Part shown: in pieces, positions 18,348 to 27,747 of the stretch
How positions within the stretch are numbered: the stretch's first letter is position 1
Layout of the letters: each line of letters opens with the position of its first letter
NCBI RefSeq assembly: GCF_024539675.1
Contig: NZ_JAHHIT010000002.1
Span: 124,001-188,000 of the forward strand
Direction: 5' to 3'
Source of the DNA: Streptomyces hilarionis
GTDB lineage: Bacteria > Actinomycetota > Actinomycetes > Streptomycetales > Streptomycetaceae
Length of the DNA: 64,000 nucleotides
Program-made: the position numbers and the translations under genes
Notes under the pieces: model-generated
Databases searched by the model: none
What the model was told of the DNA's origin: nothing
What the model saw: only the letters and a program-made list of their open reading frames with translations

Positions 18348-20849
18348 GTGACGAGTACGGACGTGGCGATGGATGCAGAGGACTCGGGACCCAGCGGCTA
18401 CGCGGCGGCCCGGCTGCGCCTCCTCACCGAGGGGGCGCGGTCCGGGCCGCCGCGCCGTGCGGCCCTCGCGGAACTGACCGACGAGTGGCTGGCGGGCCTG
18501 TTCGCCGCCGGCGCCGAGGACGTCAGGGGCGTGTCCCTGGTCGCCGTCGGCGGCTACGGCCGCGGCGAGCTGTCCCCGCGCAGCGACCTCGACCTCCTGC
18601 TGCTGCACGACGGCGGCGACGCCAAGGCGGTCGCGGCCCTCGCCGACCGCCTCTGGTACCCCGTCTGGGACCTGGGCCTCGCCCTCGACCACTCCGTGCG
18701 CACCCCGGCGGAGGCCCGCAGGACCGCCGGGGAGGACCTCAAGGTCCAGCTCGGCCTCCTCGACGCCCGCCACCTCGCCGGCGACCTCGGCCTGACCGCC
18801 GGGCTGCGGACCTCGGTCCTCGCCGACTGGCGCAACCAGGCGCCCCGGCGGCTGCCCGAGCTCCAGGAACTCTGCGCCGAGCGCGCCGAACGCCAGGGCG
18901 AGCTCCAGTACCTGCTGGAACCCGACCTCAAGGAGGCGCGCGGCGGGCTGCGCGACGCCACCGCGCTGCGCGCCGTCGCCGCCTCCTGGCTGGCCGACGC
19001 GCCCCGCGAGGGCCTGGCCGACGCCCGCCGCCGGCTCCTCGACGTCCGCGACGCCCTGCACCTGGCCACGGGCCGCGCGACGGACCGGCTCGCCCTCCAG
19101 GAACAGGACCAGGTCGCCGCCGAGCTGGGGCTGCTGGACGCGGACACCCTGCTGCGGCAGGTCTACGAGGCGGCACGCGTCATCTCCTACGCGAGCGACG
19201 TCACCTGGCGCGAGGTGGGGCGCGTGCTGCGCTCGCGCGCCGTGCGGCCCCGGCTGCGCAGACTGGTGGGGGAGCGAAGCGACTTCCTCAGAAGGGCGGT
19301 GGCGGGCGACGGGAGGGCGCTCGGCGGTGGCAAGCCCGCGCCCGAGCGGTCGCCGCTGGCCGAGGGCGTCGTCGAACAGGACGGCGAGGTGGTGCTCGCC
19401 CGGGCCGCCCGCCCCGAACGCGACCCCGTGCTCCCGCTGCGCGCCGCGGCCGCCGCGGCGCAGGCCGGCCTGCCGCTCTCCCTGCACGCCGTCCGCCGCC
19501 TGGCCGCCACCGTACGGCCCCTGCCCACGCCCTGGCCCGCCGAGGCCCGCGAGCAGCTCGTCACCCTGCTGGGCTCCGGACGGCCCACCGTCGAGGTCTG
19601 GGAGGCGCTGGAGGCCGAGGGCCTGGTCACACGGCTGCTGCCCGACTGGGAGCGGGTGCGCTGCCGGCCGCAGCGCAACGCCGTGCACATCTGGACCGTC
19701 GACCGCCACCTCATCGAGACGGCCGTGCGCGCCTCGGAGTTCACCCGCCGCGTCAGCCGCCCCGACCTCCTCCTGGTCGCCGCCCTGCTGCACGACATCG
19801 GCAAGGGCTGGCCCGGCGACCACTCGGTGGCGGGCGAGATCATCGCCAAGGACGTCGCCGCCCGCATCGGCTTCGACCGCGCGGACGTGGCGGTGCTGTC
19901 GACCCTCGTCCGGCACCACCTGCTGCTGATCGAGACCGCCACCCGGCGCGACCTGGACGACCCGGCCACGGTCCGCTCGGTCGCCGACGCCGTCGGCTCG
20001 CAGAGCACCCTGGAACTGCTGCACGCGCTCACCGAGGCCGACGCGCTCGCCACCGGGCCCGCCGCCTGGTCCTCCTGGCGAGGCTCGCTCGTGGCGGACC
20101 TGGTCAAGCGGGTCGCGGCGGTCCTCGCCGGGGACGAGCCGGACGAGCCCGACGCGGCCGCGCCCACGGCCGAGCAGGAGCGGCTCGCCATCGAGGCCGT
20201 CGCCACCGGCAGCCCGGTGCTGTCCCTGCACGCCCAGACCGAGCCGCCCGCCGAGGACGGCCCCGCCGGCGACCCCGAGCCGCTCGGCGTGGAGCTGCTC
20301 ATCGCGGTGCCCGACCAGCCCGGCGTGCTGCCCGCCGTGGCCGGGGTGCTCGCCGTGCACCGGCTGACCGTGCGCACCGCCGAACTGCGCGCCGTGGACC
20401 TGCCGACCGGCGTCGAGGGCTCGGTCCTGCTGCTGAACTGGCGGGTCGCCGCCGAGTACGGCTCCCTGCCCCAGGCCGCCCGGCTGCGCGCCGACCTCGT
20501 CCGCGCCCTCGACGGCTCGCTCGACATCGCCGGACGGCTCGCGGAACGGGACGCCGCCTACCCCCGCCGCCGGGGCGTGGTGGCGCCGCCGTCCCGCGTC
20601 ACGGTGGCCTCCGCGGCCTCCCGGCACGCAACCGTCATCGAGGTGCGCGCCCAGGACGCGCCGGGCCTGCTGTTCCGCATCGGGCAGGCCCTCGAGGACG
20701 CGGGCCTGCACGTGCGCAGCATGCACGTCTCCACCCTCGGCGCCAACGCCGTGGACGCCTTCTACGTCACCGGAGGCGACGGCGCGCCCCTGCCCGCCGA
20801 CGAGGCCGCCTCCGTCACCCGCAAGCTGGAGGAGACGCTGCGGGCGTGA
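18348..20849 (+). CDS. glnD: PII nucleotidyltransferase GlnD
   Basis: An 833-aa enzyme that modifies PII (adenylylation in Streptomyces) and reverses it. The nucleotidyltransferase domain has GGYGRGELSPRSDLD at residues 68-82. An HD hydrolase domain follows with LLHDIGKGWPGDHS near residue 480. Two ACT domains sense glutamine: one near 645-720 (IAVPDQPGVLPAVAGVL) and one at about 763-833 (AQDAPGLLFRIGQALED). The GTG at 18348 follows AGGAG. It is the third gene of the amtB-glnK-glnD operon. Confidence 0.95.
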   Translation: MTSTDVAMDAEDSGPSGYAAARLRLLTEGARSGPPRRAALAELTDEWLAGLFAAGAEDVRGVSLVAVGGYGRGELSPRSDLDLLLLHDGGDAKAVAALADRLWYPVWDLGLALDHSVRTPAEARRTAGEDLKVQLGLLDARHLAGDLGLTAGLRTSVLADWRNQAPRRLPELQELCAERAERQGELQYLLEPDLKEARGGLRDATALRAVAASWLADAPREGLADARRRLLDVRDALHLATGRATDRLALQEQDQVAAELGLLDADTLLRQVYEAARVISYASDVTWREVGRVLRSRAVRPRLRRLVGERSDFLRRAVAGDGRALGGGKPAPERSPLAEGVVEQDGEVVLARAARPERDPVLPLRAAAAAAQAGLPLSLHAVRRLAATVRPLPTPWPAEAREQLVTLLGSGRPTVEVWEALEAEGLVTRLLPDWERVRCRPQRNAVHIWTVDRHLIETAVRASEFTRRVSRPDLLLVAALLHDIGKGWPGDHSVAGEIIAKDVAARIGFDRADVAVLSTLVRHHLLLIETATRRDLDDPATVRSVADAVGSQSTLELLHALTEADALATGPAAWSSWRGSLVADLVKRVAAVLAGDEPDEPDAAAPTAEQERLAIEAVATGSPVLSLHAQTEPPAEDGPAGDPEPLGVELLIAVPDQPGVLPAVAGVLAVHRLTVRTAELRAVDLPTGVEGSVLLLNWRVAAEYGSLPQAARLRADLVRALDGSLDIAGRLAERDAAYPRRRGVVAPPSRVTVASAASRHATVIEVRAQDAPGLLFRIGQALEDAGLHVRSMHVSTLGANAVDAFYVTGGDGAPLPADEAASVTRKLEETLRA

Positions 20850-20971
20850 GCGCGGGCCGCGCACGCGTCGTCCCCGTCCGCCGAATACAGCAGGCGGGGA
20901 CGAATGCCTTGCGCGGCCGGATACCCTGGAAGACGCTCAGACTGCCCCCGACTCCGAGGACCGACGCCGCC

Positions 20972-22522
20972 GTGTTCGATACTCTCTCCGATCGCCTTTC
21001 AGCGACCTTCAAGAACTTGCGCGGCAAGGGGCGCCTGAGCGAAGCGGACATCGACGCCACGGCGCGCGAGATCCGCATCGCGCTGCTCGAAGCCGACGTC
21101 GCCCTTCCGGTCGTCCGCACGTTCATCAAGAACGTCAAGGAGCGGGCCCTCGGCGCCGAGGTCTCCAAGGCGCTGAACCCCGCCCAGCAGGTCCTGAAGA
21201 TCGTCAACGACGAGCTCGTCACGATCCTCGGCGGCGAGACCCGCCGGCTGCGCTTCGCCAAGCAGCCGCCCACCGTGATCATGCTGGCCGGCCTCCAGGG
21301 CGCCGGCAAGACCACCCTCGCGGGCAAGCTCGGCCGCTGGCTGAAGGAGCAGGGCCACTCGCCGCTGCTCGTCGCCTGCGACCTCCAGCGCCCCAACGCC
21401 GTCAACCAGCTCAGCGTCGTCGCCGAGCGCGCCGGCGTGGCGGTGTACGCCCCGCAGCCGGGCAACGGCGTGGGCGACCCGGTGCAGGTCGCCAAGGACT
21501 CCATCGAGTTCGCGAAGGCCAAGGTCCACGACATCGTGATCGTGGACACCGCCGGCCGCCTCGGCATCGACGCCGAGCTGATGCGGCAGGCCGCGGACAT
21601 CCGCGACGCCGTCTCCCCGGACGAGATCCTCTTCGTCGTCGACGCGATGATCGGTCAGGACGCGGTCAACACCGCCGAGGCCTTCCGCGACGGCGTGGGC
21701 TTCGACGGCGTCGTGCTCTCCAAGCTCGACGGCGACGCCCGCGGCGGCGCCGCCCTGTCGATCGCCTCGGTGACCGGCAAGCCGATCATGTTCGCCTCCA
21801 ACGGCGAGAAGCTCGACGAGTTCGACGCGTTCCACCCCGACCGGATGGCCTCCCGCATCCTCGACATGGGTGACCTGCTCACCCTGATCGAGCAGGCGGA
21901 GAAGACGTTCAGTCAGGAAGAGGCCGAGAAGATGGCCTCCAAGCTGGCGTCCAAGAAGGGCCAGGACTTCACCCTGGACGACTTCCTGGCCCAGATGGAG
22001 CAGGTCAGGAAGATGGGCAGCATCTCCAAGCTGCTCGGCATGCTGCCCGGCATGGGCCAGATCAAGGACCAGATCGCCAACCTCGACGAGCGCGACGTCG
22101 ACCGCACGGCCGCGATCATCAAGTCGATGACCCCGGGCGAGCGCCAGGACCCGACGATCATCAACGGCTCGCGCCGCGCCCGTATCGCCAAGGGCTCCGG
22201 CGTCGAGGTGAGCGCGGTCAAGGGCCTGGTCGAGCGGTTCTTCGAGGCCCGCAAGATGATGTCCCGCATGGCCCAGGGCGGCGGCATGCCGGGGATGCCG
22301 GGGATGCCGGGCATGGGCGGCGGCGCCGGCCGGACGAAGAAGCAGCCGAAGCAGGCCAAGGGCAAGCAGCGCTCCGGCAACCCGATGAAGCGCAAGCAGC
22401 AGGAGCTGGAGGCGGCCCGCCGGCGCGAGGCCCAGGCGCAGGGCGGCAACGCGCTCGGCCTGCCCCAGCAGGGCGCTCAGGACTTCGAGCTGCCGGACGA
22501 GTTCAAGAAGTTCATGGGCTGA
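20972..22522 (+). CDS. ffh: Signal recognition particle protein Ffh
   Basis: The SRP54-type GTPase that binds signal peptides and 4.5S RNA. The N domain is residues 1-95. G-domain motifs are GLQGAGKTT near 107, DTAGRLGID near 191 and SKLDGDARGG. The M domain from about 300 carries GSISKLLGMLPGM and the RNA-binding RIAKGSG. The tail has a GMPGMPGMPG repeat followed by a basic region. The GTG at 20972 is chosen by alignment to the conserved MFDTLSDRLS start, with GAGGA upstream. Length is 516 aa. It works with FtsY (12249-13454). Confidence 0.96.
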   Translation: MFDTLSDRLSATFKNLRGKGRLSEADIDATAREIRIALLEADVALPVVRTFIKNVKERALGAEVSKALNPAQQVLKIVNDELVTILGGETRRLRFAKQPPTVIMLAGLQGAGKTTLAGKLGRWLKEQGHSPLLVACDLQRPNAVNQLSVVAERAGVAVYAPQPGNGVGDPVQVAKDSIEFAKAKVHDIVIVDTAGRLGIDAELMRQAADIRDAVSPDEILFVVDAMIGQDAVNTAEAFRDGVGFDGVVLSKLDGDARGGAALSIASVTGKPIMFASNGEKLDEFDAFHPDRMASRILDMGDLLTLIEQAEKTFSQEEAEKMASKLASKKGQDFTLDDFLAQMEQVRKMGSISKLLGMLPGMGQIKDQIANLDERDVDRTAAIIKSMTPGERQDPTIINGSRRARIAKGSGVEVSAVKGLVERFFEARKMMSRMAQGGGMPGMPGMPGMGGGAGRTKKQPKQAKGKQRSGNPMKRKQQELEAARRREAQAQGGNALGLPQQGAQDFELPDEFKKFMG

Positions 22523-22537
22523 GGCCCCGCAAGGCCG

Positions 22538-22570
22538 TGAGGGCGTTCTCCGTGCCGGAGGGCGCCCTCA
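22538..22570 (+). terminator. Terminator downstream of ffh
   Basis: An 8-bp outer stem (22538-22545 with 22563-22570) extended by an inner CTCCG/CGGAG pairing, starting 16 bases after the ffh stop. There is no clear U-tract, as is common in Streptomyces. Confidence 0.6.
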
Positions 22571-22609
22571 GCGCATGCCGTGCCGCGCGCTCTGCCGTAA
22601 CGTCCAGAT

Positions 22610-24550
22610 ATGAGCAATGCCGCTCCGGCGCGCAAGGCCCCCGACCAGCCATGGCGAAGCGAGGGCACCCCGGACGACGGACAGCGTTCCCCCGACGGCA
22701 GGAGGCCGCGGGGCCGCTGGTGGGGGCTGGCCGTCACCGCGGTGATCGTCTTCCTGCTGGTGTACATCGGGCTGAACTACCTCGGCGGGGGAGACGAACC
22801 GACGATCTCCTACACGGAGTTCAGCAGACAGGTCGACTCGGGCAACGTCGAGAAGATCTACTCCAAGGGCGACGCCATCCAGGGGCAGTTGAAGAAGGCC
22901 CGCGACGACCCCGACGGCGGCGGCCAGTACACCACCTTCAAGACCCAGCGCCCGGCCTTCGCCGACGACGACCTCTGGCAGAGCCTGGACCGCCAGGACG
23001 TCACGGTGACCGCCCGACCGGTCGTGCAACAGCGCAGCCTGCTCTCCAACGTGCTCCTGTCGCTGGCGCCGATCGTGCTGCTGGCGGCCCTGTGGATCTT
23101 CTTCGCCCGACGCATGGGCGGCGGCCTCGGCGGCGCCGGCGGGATGCTCGGGCGCAAGGCCCCGCCCAAGCCGGTGGAACTGCGGCCCGACGGCCGGCGC
23201 ACCACGTTCGCCGACGTCGCCGGCATCGACGAGGTCAAGGGCGAACTGGACGACGTCGTCGACTTCCTCGAACACCCCGAGCTGTACCGGCGGATGGGCG
23301 CGAAGATGCCCCGGGGCGTGCTCCTCGCCGGCTCGCCGGGCACCGGCAAGACCCTGCTGGCGCGCGCGGTGGCGGGCGAGGCGGGCGTGCCGTTCTTCTC
23401 CGCCTCGGCCTCCGAGTTCATCGAGATGATCGTCGGCGTGGGCGCGTCCCGGGTCCGCGAGCTGTTCGCCGAGGCCCGCAAGGTGGCGCCGTCGATCATC
23501 TTCATCGACGAGATCGACACCATCGGCCGGGCCCGCGGCGGCGGCGCCTCGGTCAGCGGGCACGACGAGCGCGAGCAGACCCTGAACCAGATCCTCACCG
23601 AGATGGACGGCTTCACCGGCTCCGAGGGCGTCATCGTCATCGCGGCGACCAACCGCGCCGACATCCTCGACCCGGCGCTGACCCGGCCCGGCCGCTTCGA
23701 CCGGGTGGTCAGCGTCTCCCCGCCGGACCGTGCCGGGCGCGAGGCGATCCTCGCCATCCACACCCGCGAGATCCCGCTCGCGTCCGACGTGGACCTGACC
23801 CGGGTGGCCCGGACGACCCCCGGCATGACGGGAGCGGATCTGGCCAACCTCGCCAACGAGGCCGCCCTGCTCGCCGTCAAGCGCAAGCAGGAGCAGGTCA
23901 CGCAGTCCGACCTGTCCGAGGCGCTGGAGAAGGTGCAGCTCGGGGCCGAGCGCACGCTGGTCATGCCCGAGGAGGACCGCCGGCGCACCGCCTTCCACGA
24001 GAGCGGCCACGCCCTCCTCGGCATGCTTCAGCCCGGCGCCGACCCGGTCCGCAAGGTGACCATCGTGCCGCGCGGACGGGCCCTCGGGGTGACCATGTCG
24101 ACCCCCGAGGTCGAGCGGTACGCGCTCTCCGAGGAGTACCTGCGCGGCCGGATCATCGGCGCACTCGGCGGGATGGCGGCCGAGCAGGTCGTGTACGACG
24201 TCGTCACCACCGGCGCGGAGAACGACCTGGAGCAGGTCACCAACATCGCCCGCGGGATGGTCGCGCGCTGGGGCATGAGTGAACGGGTGGGCCGGCTCTC
24301 CGCCCTTCCCAGCGACGCCCAGCAGGCCTACGGCCTCGCGGCTGCCCCGGCGACGCTCGACGTCATCGACAGCGAGATGCGCCGCCTGGTCGACGAGTGC
24401 TACGACGAGGCCTGTCGCAAACTCCGCGACCACCGGGGGCAGTTGGACGCCCTCGCTCTGGCGCTGCTGGAACACGAGACGCTGGAGGAGGCGGACGCGT
24501 ACCGGATCGCCGGCATCTCCCGGCTGACCAAGCCCGACGCGCAGGCCTGA
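22610..24550 (+). CDS. FtsH-family ATP-dependent zinc metalloprotease
   Basis: A membrane-bound AAA+ protease (646 aa), probably degrading membrane and regulatory proteins. Two membrane helices lie at about 38-58 and 143-165, flanking an extracytoplasmic domain. The AAA module has Walker A GSPGTGKT near 241, Walker B IIFIDEIDT and the SRH TRPGRFDR. The protease site is HESGH near 463, and the third zinc ligand is the Asp in TGAENDLEQVT. All catalytic residues are intact. It is a second FtsH-type gene as found in Streptomyces, not the canonical ftsH. A TAACGT box six bases before the ATG and no Shine-Dalgarno suggest a leaderless start. Confidence 0.92.
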   Translation: MSNAAPARKAPDQPWRSEGTPDDGQRSPDGRRPRGRWWGLAVTAVIVFLLVYIGLNYLGGGDEPTISYTEFSRQVDSGNVEKIYSKGDAIQGQLKKARDDPDGGGQYTTFKTQRPAFADDDLWQSLDRQDVTVTARPVVQQRSLLSNVLLSLAPIVLLAALWIFFARRMGGGLGGAGGMLGRKAPPKPVELRPDGRRTTFADVAGIDEVKGELDDVVDFLEHPELYRRMGAKMPRGVLLAGSPGTGKTLLARAVAGEAGVPFFSASASEFIEMIVGVGASRVRELFAEARKVAPSIIFIDEIDTIGRARGGGASVSGHDEREQTLNQILTEMDGFTGSEGVIVIAATNRADILDPALTRPGRFDRVVSVSPPDRAGREAILAIHTREIPLASDVDLTRVARTTPGMTGADLANLANEAALLAVKRKQEQVTQSDLSEALEKVQLGAERTLVMPEEDRRRTAFHESGHALLGMLQPGADPVRKVTIVPRGRALGVTMSTPEVERYALSEEYLRGRIIGALGGMAAEQVVYDVVTTGAENDLEQVTNIARGMVARWGMSERVGRLSALPSDAQQAYGLAAAPATLDVIDSEMRRLVDECYDEACRKLRDHRGQLDALALALLEHETLEEADAYRIAGISRLTKPDAQA

Positions 24551-24576
24551 CGGTCACGGCCCTCGGCCGGGTGGCG

Positions 24577-25440
24577 TCAGGGAGTGCGGGCGATCAGGTA
24601 CCGGAACACGTTCGGCATCCACACCGTCCCGTCCGGCCGCCGGTAGGGATGCAGCGCCTCGGCGACCTCCTTCTCGACCTGCGCCTGGTCCGTCGCCGCC
24701 ACCGCCGCGTCGAACAGGCCCGTCGAGAGCAGCCCCTTGAGGGCGCTGTCCAGGTCGGCGTACCCGAACGGGCAGGCCACCCGTCCCGAGCCGTCCGGCC
24801 GCAGTCCGGCCCGCCGGGCGACCTCCTCCAGGTCGTCGCGGATGGCCGGACGTAACCGGACCGTGCCGCGGTCCTGGTCGGCCAGCTTGGCCGCGACCCG
24901 TAGCACCGCGGTGGTGGCACAGCGCTCGGGCGGCCCCCAGCCCGCCAGCACCACGGGCGCGCCGCGCCGGGCGAGCGGCGCCGCGGCCGCCAGGAGTTCG
25001 GCCAGTTCCTCCGTGTCGCCCGCCACGCGTCCGATCGGCTCGAACGCCGTGACCACGGTGTACGGGGCCGGCCGGCCGCCCGGCCGGTCCGCGTCCGCCG
25101 TGGGCAGCCGGTCGGTGAGCCGGGCGTCCCCCCGCGCGCGAGATCCCGGGCCGTCGCCGAGCAGCCGCTCGCGGGCGAGGGCCAGCCGGGCGGGGGAGGA
25201 GGGCTCGACGCCGGTGAAGGCCGCGCCCGCGGAGGCCGCCATCACCAGGGCCAGTCCGGAGCCGCAGCCGAGGGACAGGAGCCGGGTGCCCGGCCCCACG
25301 TCCAGCCGCTCGTGGACCGCCTCGTAGAGCGGGACCAGCATCCGTTCCTGAATCTCGGACCAGTCACGCGCGCGGGCGACCGGATCCGCGTGGGACGTCC
25401 CCGCGTGAGCCAGGTGCTGTCGCACGAGCACAGGTGTCAT
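24577..25440 (-). CDS. SAM-dependent methyltransferase (class I)
   Basis: A Rossmann-fold methyltransferase with motif I LLSLGCGSGLALVMAA and the acidic end of strand 2 (FTGVEPS). The remaining domain contains VVTAFEPIG at the motif II position and a helical C terminus. The substrate cannot be predicted. I use the ATG at 25440; an in-frame TTG at 25455 would add five residues. Length is 287 aa. It is convergent to the FtsH-type gene with only 26 bases between, and no terminator is seen there. Confidence 0.82.
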   Translation of the reverse strand: MTPVLVRQHLAHAGTSHADPVARARDWSEIQERMLVPLYEAVHERLDVGPGTRLLSLGCGSGLALVMAASAGAAFTGVEPSSPARLALARERLLGDGPGSRARGDARLTDRLPTADADRPGGRPAPYTVVTAFEPIGRVAGDTEELAELLAAAAPLARRGAPVVLAGWGPPERCATTAVLRVAAKLADQDRGTVRLRPAIRDDLEEVARRAGLRPDGSGRVACPFGYADLDSALKGLLSTGLFDAAVAATDQAQVEKEVAEALHPYRRPDGTVWMPNVFRYLIARTP

Positions 25441-26001
25441 GGAAAAGCGCCCCAATCCGCCGGGAGTCTGCCGCTCGACTCGCTCAGGTGGGCCCCCGTG
25501 CAGTGCCCTCGCACCGCTCCCGTATGCCAGGTAACTCCCCGTCTGCGGCCGCGTCCAGGGGTTGAGGGGCCCTGGTTGGGGACGGCATGTGCCTGTGGCG
25601 AGAATTCACATTCCGGCAACTCGGGGCCGTACCATCGCGTCATGACCGGGGCCCCCGCACCCGTCGGCCGCCGAGGGCGGCCCGGTGCCGGACGGCGGGA
25701 ACGGTCGCGGTAACGTCACGGTCGTGGCACGCGCTTACCGGGACGGCGCCCTCCGTCGGCGAGAGCGTCCGAAACGCCTCTTGCGCCCCTCGGAACGTCC
25801 GCACCCCGGCGCGCGGAGCGGTCCTACGCGCCGGGTCGTAGCGCGGACTACGCACCAGCTTGGTATGAGCTGTGAGGCTTCTCCGCAGATCAGCGCACCC
25901 GCCCTCGTCCGGACGCATCAGTGCCAACTGACGGGTACGTGCAAATTATTTGGGATGCCCCGGAATAGGAACACAGGGGCACCCCCGCTCGTTGTCATTA
26001 C
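25441..26001. other. Intergenic region between the methyltransferase and SprT-like genes
   Basis: No coding sequence is supported; the open frames lack ribosome-binding sites and family similarity. The last 70 bases are AT-rich (around TGCAAATTATTTGGG, 25938-25952) and are probably the promoter region of the next gene. GCCCC at about 25957 and GGGGC at about 25977 could pair across a 15-base loop. Confidence 0.5.
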
Positions 26002-26598
26002 GTGAGCACGACACAGACACCACCAGTTCTCGCCGCAGAGCTGGCAGAGGCGTGGGCCGACATTCAGCGGTACCACCCCGAGCTGCCGGATCTCGCCGCG
26101 CCAGAGTCCCTGATCGGGGAGTCGTCGTCCGCCTGCGGTCACGAGCTCTCCTTCGAGCGACTGCTCCATGAGGCAGTCCACGGCATCGCCGCCGCCCGAG
26201 GCGTCCGCGACACCTCCCGTGCCGGCCGCTACCACAACCGCAGATTCCTCGCGATCGCCGAGGAGCTGGGGCTGGACCACCCCGAGGAGCCCCACCCCAG
26301 CAGCGGGTTCTCCCTGGTGACGCTCAACCCGGAGGCCAAGCGTCGCTACCGGCCCACCATCGAGCGCCTCCAGCGGGCCCTCAAGGCCCACACGGCGGCC
26401 ACCTCCGCCGACACCGCCCGCACCTTCCGCGGCCCCGCGGCCCGGCACGGCTCCTCGGGCGGAGGCGTCCGGGTCAAGGCCGTCTGCGACTGCGGGCGCA
26501 ACGTCCGGGTCGTGCCCTCGGTCCTGGCCCAGGCGCCGATCGTGTGCGGGGGCTGCGGCAAGCCGTTCCGGATCCCGGAGATCGCCGGCGCGGCGTAG
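26002..26598 (+). CDS. SprT-like zinc protein
   Basis: A 198-aa protein with FERLLHEAVHGIAAARG, an HExxH zinc motif. RYHNRRFLAIAEELGL follows about 25 residues later, supplying the third His in the SprT pattern. The C terminus has a zinc ribbon, CDCG...CGGCG. This matches the layout of SprT-like domains, but no substrate is known. The GTG start has no visible Shine-Dalgarno. It stands just upstream of the rpsP operon with its own 320-base spacer. SprT/Spartan relatives degrade DNA-crosslinked proteins in other organisms; transfer of that role here is speculation. Confidence 0.72.
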   Translation: MSTTQTPPVLAAELAEAWADIQRYHPELPDLAAPESLIGESSSACGHELSFERLLHEAVHGIAAARGVRDTSRAGRYHNRRFLAIAEELGLDHPEEPHPSSGFSLVTLNPEAKRRYRPTIERLQRALKAHTAATSADTARTFRGPAARHGSSGGGVRVKAVCDCGRNVRVVPSVLAQAPIVCGGCGKPFRIPEIAGAA

Positions 26599-26920
26599 CC
26601 CGGGCGGCCCGGCACCGGCATCTCGTGGCTGCCGGTCGAGGGCGTACGGCACGGGCGTGTGCGGCCGGGGCCCGGCGGCGTCGGCCGCACATCCGACAGG
26701 CGTCCGTCACGCCGGACGCCTCCGTGGTGTGCCCGGCCGCGGGCGGGCCCTCGGCCCGAGGCGACCCGCGGTGTGTGGCACAATGGCAAGCTGTACTCGA
26801 CAGTCGCACAGGACCCCTCTCTCCTCCGGCTGACGCGTCCATCGGGGCACTCGGGTACCGCAACCCCACGCGGCGACCAGGCCGTGCCCCATCACGTCAA
26901 AACCAGGAGAACCCACTCCC
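26599..26920. other. Leader and promoter region of rpsP
   Basis: No gene is seen. A CACAAT hexamer at 26779-26784 is a possible -10 element about 140 bases before rpsP. The intervening stretch could hold an untranslated leader. AGGAG at 26911-26915 is the rpsP ribosome-binding site. Confidence 0.45.
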
Positions 26921-27343
26921 GTGGCAGTCAAGATCAAGCTGAAGCGTCTGGGCAAGATCCGTTCGCCTCACTACCGCATCGTCGTCGCCGACTCCCGTAC
27001 CCGTCGTGACGGTCGTGCGATCGAGGAGATCGGCAAGTACCAGCCGACGTACCACCCCTCGATCATCGAGGTCGACGCCGACCGTGTCGCGTACTGGCTG
27101 GGTGTCGGCGCGCAGCCGACCGAGCCCGTGCTCGCCATCCTGAAGAAGACCGGCGACTGGCAGAAGTTCAAGGGCGAGCCCGCCCCGGCGCCGCTGCTCG
27201 TCGCCGAGCCGAAGAAGGCCCGCCCGTCGTTCGAGGCCCTCGGTGGCGACGACTCGGGCAAGGGTGAGGCGATCACCCAGAAGAAGAAGGCCGAGAAGAA
27301 GGACGAGGCTGCCGCCGAGTCCTCCGAGCCGACCGAGGCCTGA
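26921..27343 (+). CDS. rpsP: 30S ribosomal protein S16
   Basis: An assembly protein of the small subunit. The conserved core [20 protein letters not shown] occupies the N terminus, followed by [15 protein letters not shown]. The protein is 140 aa, longer than the roughly 80-90 aa of many bacteria. The extra C-terminal 55 residues are Lys/Glu/Ala-rich and typical of actinobacterial S16. The GTG start follows AGGAG. First gene of the rpsP-khpA unit. Confidence 0.97.
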   Translation: MAVKIKLKRLGKIRSPHYRIVVADSRTRRDGRAIEEIGKYQPTYHPSIIEVDADRVAYWLGVGAQPTEPVLAILKKTGDWQKFKGEPAPAPLLVAEPKKARPSFEALGGDDSGKGEAITQKKKAEKKDEAAAESSEPTEA

Positions 27344-27348
27344 GCAGC

Positions 27349-27588
27349 ATGCTCGAAGAGGCGCTTGAGCACCTCGTGAAGGGCATCGTCGACAACCCCG
27401 ACGATGTGCAGGTCGCCTCGCGCGACCTGCGCCGCGGGCGCGTGCTCGAGGTCCGGGTCCACCCGGACGACCTCGGCAAGGTGATCGGCCGCAACGGCCG
27501 CACCGCGCGCGCTCTGCGCACCGTCGTGGGCGCCATCGGCGGCCGGGGCGTCCGCGTCGACCTCGTCGACGTGGATCACGTCCGCTGA
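27349..27588 (+). CDS. khpA: KH-domain RNA-binding protein (KhpA type)
   Basis: A 79-aa single KH-domain protein with the RNA-binding GxxG loop in GKVIGRNGRTARALRTVV. It sits five bases after rpsP and is co-transcribed with it, as in most actinobacteria and firmicutes. KhpA relatives bind many RNAs and can pair with KhpB. The ATG overlaps a purine-rich tail of rpsP. A strong hairpin follows. Confidence 0.94.
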   Translation: MLEEALEHLVKGIVDNPDDVQVASRDLRRGRVLEVRVHPDDLGKVIGRNGRTARALRTVVGAIGGRGVRVDLVDVDHVR

Positions 27589-27608
27589 CGCGTTTCGCAG
27601 CACCGGCT

Positions 27609-27644
27609 CGGGCCGGGGAGGGCCACTGGGCCCTCCCCGGCCCG
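27609..27644 (+). terminator. Terminator after khpA
   Basis: A 16-bp perfect GC-rich stem (27609-27624 with 27629-27644) with an ACTG loop, 20 bases after the khpA stop. It separates the rpsP-khpA unit from rimM-trmD. Confidence 0.82.
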
Positions 27645-27693
27645 TAGTCGTTGCGGCGCGACGGGCATGACACGCAACAGGTTCGCCACGCTC

Positions 27694-27737
27694 GACAGGT
27701 TCGACAGGCACGACAGGTTCGACAGGCACGACAGGAG
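27694..27737 (+). repeat. Tandem GACAGG repeat upstream of rimM
   Basis: An 18-base unit (GACAGGTTCGACAGGCAC) occurs twice in exact tandem at 27694-27711 and 27712-27729, followed by a partial third copy. Each unit is itself two 9-base half-units starting GACAGG. It lies in the rimM leader and ends at the ribosome-binding region. Confidence 0.85.
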
Positions 27738-27747
27738 ATCTTGAGAA

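Noticed and set aside
22285-22320. Short repeated GMPGMPG coding units in ffh
   Set aside because: This is the Met/Gly-rich M-domain tail normal for Ffh, not a mobile or regulatory repeat.
25640-25927. A 95-codon minus-strand frame between the methyltransferase and SprT-like genes
   Set aside because: No ribosome-binding site, no recognisable domain, and it spans a likely promoter region.
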